Shown here piece by piece: positions 34,190 to 46,626 of a stretch of 64,000 nucleotides of DNA. A program made the translations under genes and the position numbers. This DNA is from Epiperipatus broadwayi (lineage: Eukaryota; Onychophora; Udeonychophora; Euonychophora; Peripatidae): positions 8,365,845-8,429,844 of the forward strand of contig JAQFVV010000027.1 in assembly GCA_028023455.1 (NCBI GenBank), read 5' to 3'. The notes beneath the pieces are model-generated. The model was given only the letters and a program-made list of their open reading frames with translations, had not been told where the DNA came from and ran no database searches. The first letter of the stretch is position 1; each line of letters begins with the position of its first letter.

Positions 34190-36300
34190 TAAAAAATCAA
34201 AATAAAATAAAATTTCATTCTGCATTTGGTTTTCTTTTTATTCACATAACTATGAATACTTTTTAATAAATATTTAATGAAAGTCATCTTTAATATATAT
34301 ATACTATCATCTCATGCACATCATTATAAACTTATTGAATCGGTATTTTACATTTTGAAATTCAGCTCAATGACACTTACTGTGGATAACTCTGAAATAT
34401 TTTAGTGTCATATTGCATTGTCATCAATACCTAATAGTTGCACAAAATTGAAGAAAATCCATTTGATAGTATATTAAAAATTAATTACAAGATTTAATCA
34501 AGCAAACAAGTTGCTTCCAAAGATTTTAATATTGGATTAGATTTCTTTTGTCTTTAAATAGATTGATAAATAATACCAAATTCACCACTTCCTTTATTTT
34601 TCTGTAATATTTATATAAATGCAATTTACCCGCTCTACTTTGAGCACTTTTTTAGCAAAAAACTTTATTGTACGTATATGCATACACAATCTTACATTTT
34701 GACTGTTCAGAGCTATGATAATGAACAAAATAAAATACACAACTATATAAATAATAACATAAAAAATGTAAACAATAAAATTAATAAAAAAAATTTGATA
34801 AAAGATGTTCAAAGTAGAGTGGATAAATTGCATTGATAAATAATATTACGGATAAAATATATCAGGCTGGTAAACATCAATAGTCTATTCTATTACATAT
34901 GGGGGTCTGATAGTTCAAAAATTTATTACATTGAAACTAAAATTAGTTTGTCTACAAATCGTGGACAGCATAATTGTCAATATAAAAAAATCTAATCCTC
35001 AATGAAATTGTTTTCTTTTATCATGAGAGAGATTCTGGACAAGGCTGTTACCTTACTCTTAATTGTAATAACATTTTGGATCAGAGATTTAGTAGTATAC
35101 AATGATATTATTCTGAATTTGTCATTAATCAACATTATTTTTCATTTTAATAGTTGACTATTGTGAATCTGATGTACTACACCGAAAACATGCACAACTG
35201 TTAATATTTTATAATACATTTATTTTGAGTGAGATTTTGATAAATGTAATAATTTTGCATATGTTTATTAGTATACCTGGAAAGCCAGGATATTCTTCTT
35301 TTATTCAATATCTGTTTGACTCTCTACCGAAAGTGTACTTTAAATATTAGCTGATTACAGTATTCAGCACTGAAATTATATTTAGCCAAACAAATATTGA
35401 AAGAATAAACCACTTTGCCAGATATACTAACTAACATATGAAAAATTTATTATATATATTAAAATGTGAAATAAAATAAATATATTATAAAATAACAGTT
35501 GGGCATGCTTTTGGTGCAGTACAATAGATTCACAACAATCAACTATTAAAATGGAAAAATAATGTTGAGTAATGTCTAAAATTCAGAATAAGCACCATTG
35601 CACACTACTAAATCTGTGATCTAAAATATGATTAGAATTAACAATGTGTCAGGTTTCCTTCTGAAGATAAAAATCATGCCCGGAATCTCTCGTGCCAAAA
35701 GAAAACAATTACATTGAGGATTAGATTTTTTTATATTGACAATTATGCTCTTACAATGTATAAACAATGTAGTTTTAGTTTGAATGTAATAAATTGTTTA
35801 ACAATCAGATCCCTCACATGCAATAGAATCGACAGTTCGATGCTTACCTGCTTGATGTATTTTAACTTTAATATTACTTATCAATCTATTTAAAGACAAA
35901 AGGAATCTAAATTCACTATGAAAATCTTTGGAAACAACTTTTTAAATACTTTTATGTAACTTAGAAATTCTTTGCTTACATGTCTTGGTAAAATCTTTTA
36001 ACTATTTTTTAATATACTGCTATCAAATGATTTTTTTCAAATTTTGTACAAGTATTAGGTATTGATGATAATACAATATGTCATGAAATATAGCAGGGTT
36101 GTCCAGTGTAATAATGTTCATGAGATGAATTTCAAAATGTAAGATACCGATTCAATGAGTTTATAATGACATGCATGAGATGGTAGTATATATATATTTT
36201 AAAAGATTCTTTCATTGAATATTCACTAAAAAGTGTTTATAGTTAAATGAATAGAAAAAGTAAAACAAATGGAGTATGAAAATAAAATTATATTTTGCTA
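34190..36300. mobile_element. Giant palindrome, about 2.1 kb, foldback-type element
   Basis: The left half is complementary to the right half from the outside in. TTCACATAACTATGAATACT (34,241) opposes AAGTGTTTATAGTTAAATGA (36,231). ATCGGTATTTTACATTTTGAAATTC (34,338) opposes GAATTTCAAAATGTAAGATACCGAT (36,129). GTCTTTAAATAGATTGATAA (34,551) opposes TTATCAATCTATTTAAAGAC (35,878). TTGAGGATTAGATTTTTTTA opposes its complement near 34,985. TAGTTGACTATTGTGAATC opposes GATTCACAACAATCAACTA. Pairing continues close to the centre near 35,350. Identity looks like roughly 80-90%. No transposase frame is visible. Confidence 0.85.
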
Positions 36301-37805
36301 TATATATGGTAGCAATTATTCTGGTCATGTAAAACGTTACATTATTGTATTTCAAAAATATGTGAGATATTCATTTATTTAATTTTCCCTTTTCTAAAAA
36401 GTAAATTACCTTGATTATGGAGATAATTCCAAAAGATTTATAAAACACTGTTAAAGTGTTGATATGTAATTTAACTGGAAAAATATTGTAATGAGATTTA
36501 GATTTTTTTTCTCATTTTCTCTCCCACTCTTTTTCAGAGCAGGAAAAGGAAAGTAAAATGAATTAGCTGTTAATTAATTCTATTTGTATGTAAGAAATTG
36601 AAATTACTGTCTTTTAATTACACTTAAAGTGATGGAAAGATTTGTTGTATTAAGGTTTATATAAAAAATGAAGTACTAAGTTAAAGTAAATAATTCATTA
36701 TTTTCAACTCTAATGCAATTGTTTAATCTACATTTCTTTTCAAGTCATTCTAAAACTACTATTAGTGGATGGAACTCAGTAAATGGATAGTTAAAGAAGA
36801 AATAAGGATATGAACCCCTTATATAATTATTTTTAGCATTTCATTTAATGATATTGAAAAGAGAAAAAATATTGAAGAGAAGAAAAGTTTTCCAGATAGT
36901 GGTAAGGCATTTTTTTAAAGCCAGAATTGTTCATGTTTTAATATTGTTTTGTTATTTATGAATATTCAAGATAAACACAGGAAGAGAATATTTATGAATT
37001 TTTAAAGAAAAATTAAAGAATGAAAATTATTTTCAAACTTGTTTAGAAATATTTTATTACGCATAGATGAATGATAGAAATATAATATTGGAACTTGAAT
37101 TCTTTGGTATATAAACTATAAAATATTCTACAATAATAAAGTATTTAAAATTATTTCCAAAAAAAGCTATCTAGAAATAAATAAAGATAATTCTTTTGTA
37201 TATAAAAAGTTATAACATGAAATTGAAAAGAAAGAAAGCATTCAAACTTTTATTGCAGTCTTTGAAGTGAAAAATATCCAAGAAAGGAAATTCCTGAAGA
37301 TTCTAATGACTTATTATTTTATTTATTAATTGATTTATTTTATTTTTCTCATTAATAAATTGTTTTTATTTACAAACTTATTATTTCATACATTCAGTAC
37401 AATAATAATTGAATAAATATTATTTCTTGAAAAACATACAAATTGCATACTGCTTACATGACTCATAGAATAACCCCCTCCCCCATAGCTCTGAGAACAT
37501 GTTCTCCTATATGTTATAACTGGCATGTACGGTAGTTAAGTAAATGAATATTTATGGGAAATACAAATTCTAGATAAATAATTCTTAACCTCGTGATATT
37601 TTATTTGTATATTCTATTGCTTCTGCTGCTAAAGACAAAGTTACCATTACAATATATATATATGTTTCAATAAACTATGCAAATTTCATGTTTACAATTA
37701 TTAACTTCTATTTGATTATTAAAGTAAAACTATTAAAAATAAGATCCTGCCTCCATTTTTGGCTAATTATTAGTTTAATAATTATTAATGCAGTTTCATG
37801 TAGCT
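36301..37805. other. No gene recognised
   Basis: Very AT-rich. A pyrimidine tract ending CTTTTTCAG near 36,537 is followed by a purine-rich stretch but no open frame, so I do not call an exon. Confidence 0.35.
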
Positions 37806-38692
37806 CAGGAATCAGCAAACTATACAACATGAGCCAAATGTCTTTTTTTTCACCTCAATCTCATGAATTTTTATCATGATAAATGTAAACACATTTTTCA
37901 TTTCCTTTTGTAATTTGTGACTAAATATTTTGATGACTCAGGAAGAGGAAAAATGCACATTAAAATATTGTTTCTTGAATTCAGTCTTATTAGCAAATAG
38001 TAATTCTGTAGATGATGAATATTTAAATATTAGAAATTTGTAAATAAATCTGTCAAAGTAATTAATTTTTTGTTTTTATTTATTTATTTTTAAGAGAATT
38101 TTTATTTGCATTTATATTGATTCTATTATGTTCTATTACTAAAATAAATATTACCACTAAACATCACATGATCACCATCTCTTATGCTAGCACATAACTG
38201 TTATTAAACAGGCAAAACTCCATACAGTAGTGCCACCCTGTGCCAAACAGAGTAATCAATGGATGCTAGAAGGCTTGTACATAAAATCCCCATCTAGTGC
38301 CTACTCATCCAATGTCCCCAGACTAGTTTCTGGCTTGTGGTCTTCATCAATGCAGTGCTCTCAGATCCAAGACTCCTCACTGATGAAGCCCACAAGCCAG
38401 AAACTAGTCTAGGTGTGTTGGATGAGTAGGCACTAAATGGGGATTTTATGCACAAGCCTTCTGGCATCTATTGATTACTCTGGTTGGCACAGGGTGGCAC
38501 TACTGTATGGAGTTTTGCCTGTTTAAAATAAATATTCAAATATATCCACCGCCATTCAGAAATTGTGCTTGTCGCCTCTTTCCTTGCCATTTTGTTAATG
38601 GGAAAGAGAAGATACTTCTTTCCTTATGGCTCTTTTATGGGGAGAGATTTAAATAAAATGGCTCTTCATGATAAAAAGATTGCTGATCCCTG
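37806..38692. mobile_element. hAT-like non-autonomous element with nested insertion
   Basis: The left tip CAGGAATCAGCAAAC and the right tip (reverse complement) CAGGGATCAGCAATC are imperfect terminal inverted repeats. They are followed inward by ACATGAGCCAAATG and its counterpart CATGAAGAGCCATTTTA. Such CAGGG-type tips are typical of hAT transposons. The adjacent 8 bp, ATGTAGCT and ATCCAACT, match at five positions, as an old 8-bp duplication might. A family B element (38,153-38,523) has inserted inside it. No transposase frame. Confidence 0.6.
38140..38536 (-). mobile_element. Family B palindromic element (copy 6) with 13-bp target duplication
   Basis: Perfect direct repeats TAAAATAAATATT at 38140-38152 and 38524-38536 flank a 371-bp insert. 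From about 38,210 to 38,523 it folds on itself: AAACAGGCAAAACTCCATAC against GTATGGAGTTTTGCCTGTTT, and AATCAATGGATGCTAGAAGG against CCTTCTGGCATCTATTGATT, with the core CAGATCCAAGACTCCTCACTG at the centre. An asymmetric tail of about 55 bp (ACTAAACATCACATGATCAC) lies outside the palindrome on the left only. No coding capacity and no poly(A). Confidence 0.85.
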
Positions 38693-39384
38693 ATCCAACT
38701 GATAAATTAAATTTGTTCTGATTTTCTATAAATATTGGTAAGGGTATGCTTATAAATATCAAAAACTTAAAGAATAGGCAATTTTTGATCTTCCATGAAC
38801 ATAAAGAATGCCATTTATTTGCAATTATTTTTATCAATGTTCCATGTTGTTAAATGGGTAATAAATCAAATCATTGATAAGATAAAAGTGGACCATTATT
38901 ATGTGACTAATTAATTAGCAAAGATATGAAAATTGGACGTCATTTGCAAGTTTGTTAAAGTGACTTTAGTAAGTCTGACTTTTGAATTATTATTATGGTA
39001 TGCCCATTTGAACTTTACTTTTCCAAAAACATTAATATATATATATATCTGTAAATGCTAATAATTTTAATTACTGTATAAACACACAACAGTCACTTAA
39101 TATGTGGCAGTAGAAACATACAATACTATTTATAAAGAACTAAAGTCAACACTGTATAATTATACTCTAATAATGCTTTTTCTCATTCTATCAATCTTAC
39201 ATTTGGAATTTTGGTACATAAAAATTGGCAATCTCATTAGCAATGATGATTTTTTTTTTTTTAGAGATGCTTTTAGAACCATTTTGCCTATGTAGAAATA
39301 ATAAGACATTTTGACTGGATCTTATACAATTTTATTTTTTTAGTCTCTCTACATCTTTCTTTTCTAGCAATATCCAGAAATAAA
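38693..39384. other. No gene recognised
   Basis: AT-rich. A TA microsatellite near 39,036-39,047 and an 11-T run near 39,251 are the only simple repeats. Confidence 0.35.
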
Positions 39385-39705
39385 ACCATTAAAACATTAT
39401 ATGATCATTATATCTATGCTTACACAAACTATTAAAACAGTAGTAAACTATTCATAGAGTAGTACAATTCTTGGTAATCAATGGATGAAGGAAAGTTTGT
39501 GCATAAAATTCCTATCTACTACCTAATCATCCAATATCCCCAAACTCATTTATGGTTAGTGATTTTTATCAGTGAAATGCAGTGTTTTCAGATCCAAGGT
39601 TCTTCACTGATAAAAGCCACAAGCACAAACCTTTTCCCATTCATTGATTTCTAAGGCTTGCACTGGGTGGCACTACTATATAGAGAGTTTGCTACTATTT
39701 TAATA
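39385..39705 (-). mobile_element. Family B palindromic element (copy 7)
   Basis: The tail CCATTAAAACATTATATGATC is at the left, then AAACAGTAGTAAAC. The two arms meet at CAGATCCAAGGTTCTTCACTG (39,590) and the right tip is GAGTTTGCTACTATTTTAA. AATATCCAGA occurs on both sides (about 39,369 and 39,701), consistent with a decayed target duplication. Confidence 0.7.
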
Positions 39706-42700
39706 TCCAGAGATCTTATAAGTTTATTAGTTATTTACAAAACTAGTAGATAAGTAATGATTATAAAGAGCACTTCTGGTTTTATTCCAACATGGAATGA
39801 ATTACTTTCAATATTCTCAACAAATAGATTCTATGGTAGCTGTTGTTAAATATATCTTAGCAAGAAATGATGAATGGAATATTACTAATATATCATTCAA
39901 AATAACTAACTAACTTTTCTTAATTTCCATCTTGCAACAGGGTGACTTTCAATTATAAAAATGTGAATTTTAAGAGTGATAAAAATTAATTTATACTAGC
40001 TATGGGAGAAATGATACAATGTCAAAGAACCACTATGTAATGATAAACCATTTTTATCAAAACAAAACTAAGAAGCTACTTTCTACTTGGTATTAAATCC
40101 ATTTATCCTAAATGTTGACAATCTATCTCATCCTCACATGCATGTTACCAACAACTCCACTGAATTTGAAATTATAAATGCAGAAGGTGTAGGGAAAGAT
40201 CTGGAAAAGGGGAAGATATGTCTAGTTTATACTGAGATTAAGTCATTCATCATAAAAATTATCTAAATAGTGATTGCTTTGCAAAATGGTTTGAAACAAG
40301 GGTAATCATGTTTAATAAACAATTTATCAAGAACCAATATAAAAACAGAAATTTGAAAAAATATGTATGATTAGAATAAGCTTATTGAATCAATGTTGTG
40401 CTGTAAATCCCCCATTTTTATATATCCTAAGTATTAAGTTGAAGTACTTTGTTTCCTACTTGAAGAGAAAACCCTTTTGTAAATGATATCCCTGACATTA
40501 GATATTCCATAGCTATTAACAGTAGTCATTTTTAATTCTGAAAGCCTAGAATTCTCATCTCAGTGGTTATAAAAATAAAACTTCGATGGTGTGGGCTTTT
40601 AAAATGAATGCTCAATAATGACGCCTTACTAGCATATACAAATGAAACATACATAAATATTTGCCGTTAAAAACAAATCTAGAAAAAACTGGGATAGGGT
40701 GTGGAAATAAATGTTTTTTCTTCCATATTTTTAATAAATAAACAAATATATTATTAATTAAAATAAATATATAATATTGTTTTGATCAATATATATTATC
40801 TAATGCAATATACGATAAAATGGAAACATTTTTTATAGATTGTCTGGTTTTAGTTTCGCGCGCGAGGGAAAATAAAAATTGGATAAACAAAAATAATGAT
40901 ATTTTTTACATATTATAAAATTCTTGATATTAAAAAATAAAACATGTATTTTGGTTTACCTAAGACATTTTCAATATTTTGATAATAGATTTTTATATTA
41001 ATTTTGAAGTCGTTTCAGTTGGTTAGTTAACACCTAGAGTGAATTTCATATCATCACAAAGTAATAACATTCTTTCCGTTGGATGCGCAATTGTGTATTG
41101 TTCGTAACCATTTAAAAATAATAAGGGAGGGCGACTTACTTATTCAATAATGAAGATTAGATCTTCAAAAAGGAACTGCAGTAAAAGAATATTTACGGAT
41201 AATTACATTTTTTAAAAAAAGCTTCAGTTATGCTAATACTGTAGTTTTAAAATAACTGATAAAAACACACAAGTTGATTTAAAGTACTGCAAATGAATAT
41301 TAAATGTCTTTGTTGCTAATTACGAATGAAAAACATATTTAAAATGATTTGATGTAAGTTCAAAATTTGTTTTTTACTTCATTGAAATGTAAGCATAATA
41401 AACCTAATCAATATATTCAATATATATATAGTTGGGCACAAGCCTATAAAAGTTTTTTAATTTTATGATGAAGATTCAAATACTAAGATTCATATTGTCT
41501 GGCTACAGAAACAGGCTTTAAGCAATTTTGAATAATCAAAAATGACAAATGTATAACTGCTCAGGTATGGTAAGACTGGCCAGTCTAGTTTTACAAATTT
41601 GTTTTAACATAGATTTCTCATAACTAGGTTTATCCAAGTATAGAAGTCTGTAGCAAAGACAGAACGCTTGGACATCCACTTCATTACTTTCATATAACTA
41701 TTGTTTAGGAAACAGACTACTATAAATATGAAGATTATACCCCCCCCTTTCCGTATAAAAATAGATTATAAGTCCATTCTTTGTGATTTTATTGGCAGTA
41801 TTGTGTTAGACTAATAACTAGATAGATAGGCTATCTGAGTTTTTAAACAATTTTTTTCTCACTCCATAAATGGTGAGTTGTTGAGTCTAACAAATAGCTT
41901 GGGAGTCCATAAGAAATAGACCTTATACTCTAGAATCCACCACTTTGCCACTGCAATAATTCATACAGATCATTTAGTCTAATTATTACAATTCTATTGT
42001 ATTAAAAATGTGGCAAAGTGTGAAAAAAATACAATTATGATCAAACATTCTTGTTTCATCACAGACTCATTTGCCTATTCAGTTCAATTTGCATCCCAAT
42101 TATTGACAAAAATCTGCCTCTAATTTTTCACTGATCTCTGTTTTCTGCCATTATTATGTAAATAAAAGAGGAAATCAATTTTAAATACGCCATTGTAGAC
42201 CAATTCTTCCAGAGAGAACTAATAAAAAAGAAGATTGTAAGATAAAGCTTTTGTTTTTCCTTCTTTGATTTATTCCCTGGTTTAGCCAAATATTGATTTC
42301 TGATCTATAATTGTATGACTAGACTTATTTTCCATGGACCAGCTATTTGAAAAAAATTCTAAGCTTCTTCAGAAATCATCAGTTGCTTGAAGAAAACATT
42401 CATGTTCACTTAGATTTGAACTCTAAATTACCCACTCTATGATTATCATGCAGACTGGTGGTTGTTTTCTCATGAAACAAAAATACATTGTAATAAATTT
42501 TTTATTTAACAAGAATCTTTTAGTGAAGTGACAAACTATTAAAAAAGCTGCTGGATAGTTGAAAGTATTACATTTGCTTTGTGGAAAATGTTTAGAAGAG
42601 TGTGTTATTGTTATTTATTTATTCAGTATTACCTACCTTCTCTTATTCACACTTTCTTAATACCATTAGTGAAAACACTATTCATATATAACAGTACAGC

Positions 42701-43320
42701 AATATTGTCTATTCTTTTTATTTTTAAGAATAATGAAAGCATTCTTGATATTGGATGGCACAACTAGTCCATATATTCCTTAAAAAAAAATAAATCAAAA
42801 AATGTTTGAAGCAACATATCACCACTATATTTTAATCCCTCCCCCCATCTCATCAGGATCTGTAACTCTTCTATTTTGAAGATTACAAAGGGCTGTCTTG
42901 ACTTCACTAAGTTAGCAATCTTTGTTCCAATTAAATGATATGAAATGAATACCTTTAATACTGTTGTATCTCAATTTTTGTATCATTATTCAAAATATCA
43001 AAATACTCCCATTTCTTTAAAATATTATCATCATGCAAGAGAAGGCCATTGATGAATTTAATAGGATTGTTATAATGTTTTTCAGTTCCATATATTGCTT
43101 TCAGTTTATAAACAAAAAAATCTAAAGTGACTATGATCAACGAATGTCTATCTCATTTGCAGTTTTAATCCATCCATCCTTTTCAAACCTTTTATCAATC
43201 ATTAAACTTTGTCTTTAAAACTCTAAATTCATTATGAAGTTCCACATTTAATCTATTATCCTGCCAAACAGAACATATTTTTTCTTTTTAATTAAATCAC
43301 TAATAAGATCATTATCAGAA
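39706..43320. other. No gene recognised; SINE remnants and one CpG-rich word
   Basis: Mostly AT-rich unique sequence. A family G tRNA-like remnant lies at 41,885-41,970 (CTAGAATCCACCACTTTGCC). Another weak one is near 42,415 (GATTTGAACTCTAAATTACC). The region 40,850-41,130 is less repetitive and holds the CpG word TTTCGCGCGCGA. Open frames of about 60 codons here lack protein-like composition. Confidence 0.4.
40854..40865. promoter_or_regulatory. E2F-like CpG palindrome
   Basis: TTTCGCGCGCGA fits the E2F consensus (TTTSSCGC) and contains the perfect palindrome TCGCGCGCGA. It is one of very few CpG clusters in the window. No adjacent exon is recognised. Confidence 0.25.
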
Positions 43321-43321
43321 A

Positions 43322-43939
43322 AAGTCATGATTCTTAGATGTGTTAGTAGTTGGAGTATTTCCATCATCTATCATTAAATGTATAGAAAATTTTAAACTTT
43401 ATTTAAACTTTTCAAATGTAAACTTGTTAGTAATAATACATAAATAGACAACACAGGTTAGTAAGTACACATTATTTTGAGTGGTATTATCCTCCACTTT
43501 TCTTCATGTGTCGCTGGCTTGACCAGTAACAATATTGACATAGGACTTGAACCTTTAGATTCTTGAATATCAAATTTTATGGCAAAATTTTAACCAACTG
43601 AGTTATTCTGTCAAAGACTCGATTGGTTAGAGCATGGCCTTAAAATTTGATATTCGAGAATCTATAGATGTAAGTTTGACTCCTATACTAATATTGTTAC
43701 GGGTCAGATCAGCAATACCTGAAGAAGAATGGAGAATAATACTACTCAAAACAATTTAATTACCAATCTGTGTTGTCTATTCATGTGTTATTACTAACAA
43801 GTTGTTTGTATTTGAAAAGTTTAAAATAAAGTTTAAAATTTTCTATACATTCAACATTTAATGATAGATAATGGACATAGTCCAACATATCACATCTAAT
43901 ATACCACCATCACAAATCTTCAGGCAAGTCATGATTCTT
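43322..43939. mobile_element. Family D palindromic element (copy 3) with 14-bp target duplication
   Basis: AAGTCATGATTCTT occurs at 43322-43335 and 43926-43939, so the insert is 43,336-43,925. Its arms start AGATGTGTTAGTAGTTGG and end CCAACATATCACATCT and pair over roughly 200 bp. The centre holds two tRNA-like halves: AATTTTAACCAACTGAG (minus) and GATTGGTTAGAGCATGGCC (plus, 43,621-43,639) with TAAGTTTGACTCC as the B-box region. A 27-bp tail after the right arm (ATATACCACCATCACAAATC...) is not mirrored on the left. Confidence 0.85.
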
Positions 43940-43964
43940 TTTATTGAAACCAAGAATAGATTTT

Positions 43965-44335
43965 AGTTGTATTTTTATATTGGACTATTTCCATCATCTA
44001 ATATGTGTTTTGAATGCCTTTAGAAAAATTCTATTTTTTATTTAAATATTCCAAATACATTCAACTGTTAGTAATATCATACCAAACAGGTTAGTATATG
44101 CACCAACTGTTAGTAATATCACAGCAAGCAAGTTAGTATATGCACTAACTGTTGGCAATATAAACAGGTTAGTATATGCACAATGTTTTGAGAGGGATTA
44201 TTCTCCCCTCTTCTTCAAGTGTTGCTGGCCTGAGCAGTGGCAGTACTAGCATGGGATTCGAACCTGGGTCCTTTAAATTCTTGATTATTGAATTTTAAGG
44301 CAACGCTCTAACCAACTGAGCAAATAAAATGTAAG
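43965..44335 (-). mobile_element. Half of a family D element (copy 4) with a well preserved tRNA-like unit
   Basis: The left tip ATTGGACTATTTCCATCATC is present, and the right arm is absent. On the minus strand the tRNA-like unit reads GCTCAGTTGGTTAGAGCG (A box, 44,323-44,306) and GGTTCGAATCC (B box, 44,264-44,254). Between them an 11-bp stem with one mismatch (44,270-44,280 with 44,290-44,300) replaces the normal 5-bp anticodon stem. It is not a functional tRNA. Confidence 0.75.
44062..44181. repeat. 42-bp tandem repeat, three copies
   Basis: CAACTGTTAGTAATATCA and the bases up to GTTAGTATATGCAC repeat at 44062 and 44104, with a 36-bp third unit at 44146. It lies inside the family D arm. 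Confidence 0.85.
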
Positions 44336-46626
44336 CAAAAAAATTATTAAAAAATATATACATTAATTTTTGAATTTGCTATTATAAATATCATCAACCA
44401 TTATCAATCCACTGCAGGATGAAAATCTTTCCGAATTCAGTCCATCTTTTCTGATCTCTAGCCTCTCTTCTCCATATTACCCGTATACACTTTATTTAAT
44501 CCATCTCACATGTGGTCTCTTTCTGGGTCTTTTATAATCTATTGGAATCCCGTTTAAGATTTCAATTGTCATCTATTATTATCTAGCAATATGTCTCACC
44601 CAACTCTAATTGTCTTTTAATTCTTTCAATGATGTCAGTAATACCCGTTCGTTCTCTTATCCATGTATTGTGTTTTCAGTCTCTTTTTGTTACTCCTAAC
44701 ATGCATTTCTCCCTACTTCTTTGAGTGGTTTGAAGTTTCTGTATTGCTTTTCTATTAAGTGTCCAAGTCTTAGATCTATAAGTAAAAATTGATAAAACAT
44801 ATTAAAAACCTTCCTTTTTCAAACACATAGGCATATTTCCTTTTAAAATTAAATTATTTCTACCAAAAGCACTCCAAACAAATTTAATTTTACAATTACC
44901 TTCAGCTATTATGTTTCTATCAGTAGTAATAATCTGACCAAGACATTTGTAATTGTTAACTTCTTCTAACTCATTATAATCAATCTTTATTTTAATCTTT
45001 TGATAATATCCATTGAATATTACTTTAGTCTTTTAACATTTATCTTCAGTCCTACTTTCATCTGATAACTCTTGCAACATTTTCTGAAGCATTATTTGAA
45101 AAAAAAAAAACAACTACAACATCTGCAAAATCAAAATGACTTAAATAATCTCCATTTATTTTACTCCTTTAGCTTCTCATTTTAATCCAAAAAATATTTC
45201 TTGCAGCAATGCAGCAAAAAGGTTTGGAAATATGGAGTCATGCTGTCTTAAAACTCTTCTCAATGTTAACCTTCCTAGTATTATGTAATCTAATTGTTGC
45301 TGTTTGCATTTTTATAAATTCTCCAGAATATGACCATATCTTGGGTCAATACCTTGATGATCCGAAGCATTAATCACCGAAAAAATGCTTATAGAATCAA
45401 ATGCCTTTTCATAAATCTACAAATCCAAAGCACAATGGCAACTCATATTCATTTATCCTTTCTTTCTATATAACTTCTTTTAATATTTGAATACAATCTA
45501 CTGTATTAAAACTATTTTTAAATCCAGTTTGTTCTCTTAGTTGGTTAAAATCCAATGTTATCTGTAGACAAATTATAATTATCTTGGTAAAACTTTTGCC
45601 TAAAACTGATGTCTGTAATTTTTAATATCTTCTTTATCACCTTTTTAAAATATTAATACTGCATTATTCCAATCAACTGGTACATCTTTATCATTTAGAC
45701 ATTTGGTATATAACTTTGCCAAAAATTTTATATTTCTTCATCTGTATTACCTGGAGCTTTCACCTTCTTCATAAATTTAATTGCATGTCTCACTTCTTCA
45801 CTTAAAATCCTAGTCAATTCAGAAGATATAATAGATTTAGGATGCACTTGTTTTTTATTAGTATTTCTACCCATTTCATGATGTCACCTCTCTTTTTAGT
45901 AATAATTCCATCTTTTTTTTTTATTGCAGATGTTTCCTACTAATACCAAAATGTTGTTTTATACTCTTGAGACTTTTATTTTTTTCTAAAGCTTTTCTTG
46001 CTAGTTCACAATTATACTTTTGTATATCATTATCAACTCTTTTGTATCATTTTACAAAATTGAGATATTCAATCCTTCTTAATGCATCACTTTTATGTAT
46101 CTTATTAAAACAGATTTTATATATCTTCATATTCCTTCTTTTCTCATAAGTTCTCTAGTTTTAGTAGAAATTTTATTGGTCAATTGCTGCTTTTTTCTAC
46201 CAGCCATCTTTCTTGCAGTTTGTAAAAGTGTATCAATTATTTTCCTATTAATTTTATTCAAATCTGAATCATATTCAAAATCTATTAATACTTGAAAACA
46301 ATTTGAAAGTTTTAATTTAGATTCATTAGGATGTTTCTGAAGATGAGAAATATCAACTATAAATATTGTTTTTTTTAATAATTTTTGTCTCTAGTTTTGC
46401 ATTAACGATCACTTCCTGTATTGAATTTAAAAACATTACAATTTTGGAATATGTATTTTCTGTTAGTCAAAATATAACCCAGTTCTGTTGTACCTTCATT
46501 TGCATGTTTCCATGTCCATTTCCTTTAACATTTTTCGCAAAAAAAAAAAAATTCATAACACAAAGTTTTTCTGTTTCTGCAAACTCTACAAATAATCAAA
46601 TTTATCTATATTTTCACCTTTCATTT

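Noticed and set aside
34594-34833. 79-codon minus-strand hydrophobic frame
   Set aside because: It lies in the arm of the 2.1-kb palindrome and is made of F, I and Y codons expected in AT-rich DNA.
38356-38405. Hammerhead-ribozyme-like core (CTGATGA ... GAAAC) in family B and C elements
   Set aside because: CTGANGA and GAAA occur 11-13 nt apart in several copies, but stem II pairs at most three bases and not next to the core. I could not find a closing stem I or a cleavage-site trinucleotide in the right place.
44225-44325. Functional tRNA gene
   Set aside because: A and B boxes are good, but the anticodon arm is replaced by an 11-bp stem and no acceptor stem pairs. It is part of a repeat family.
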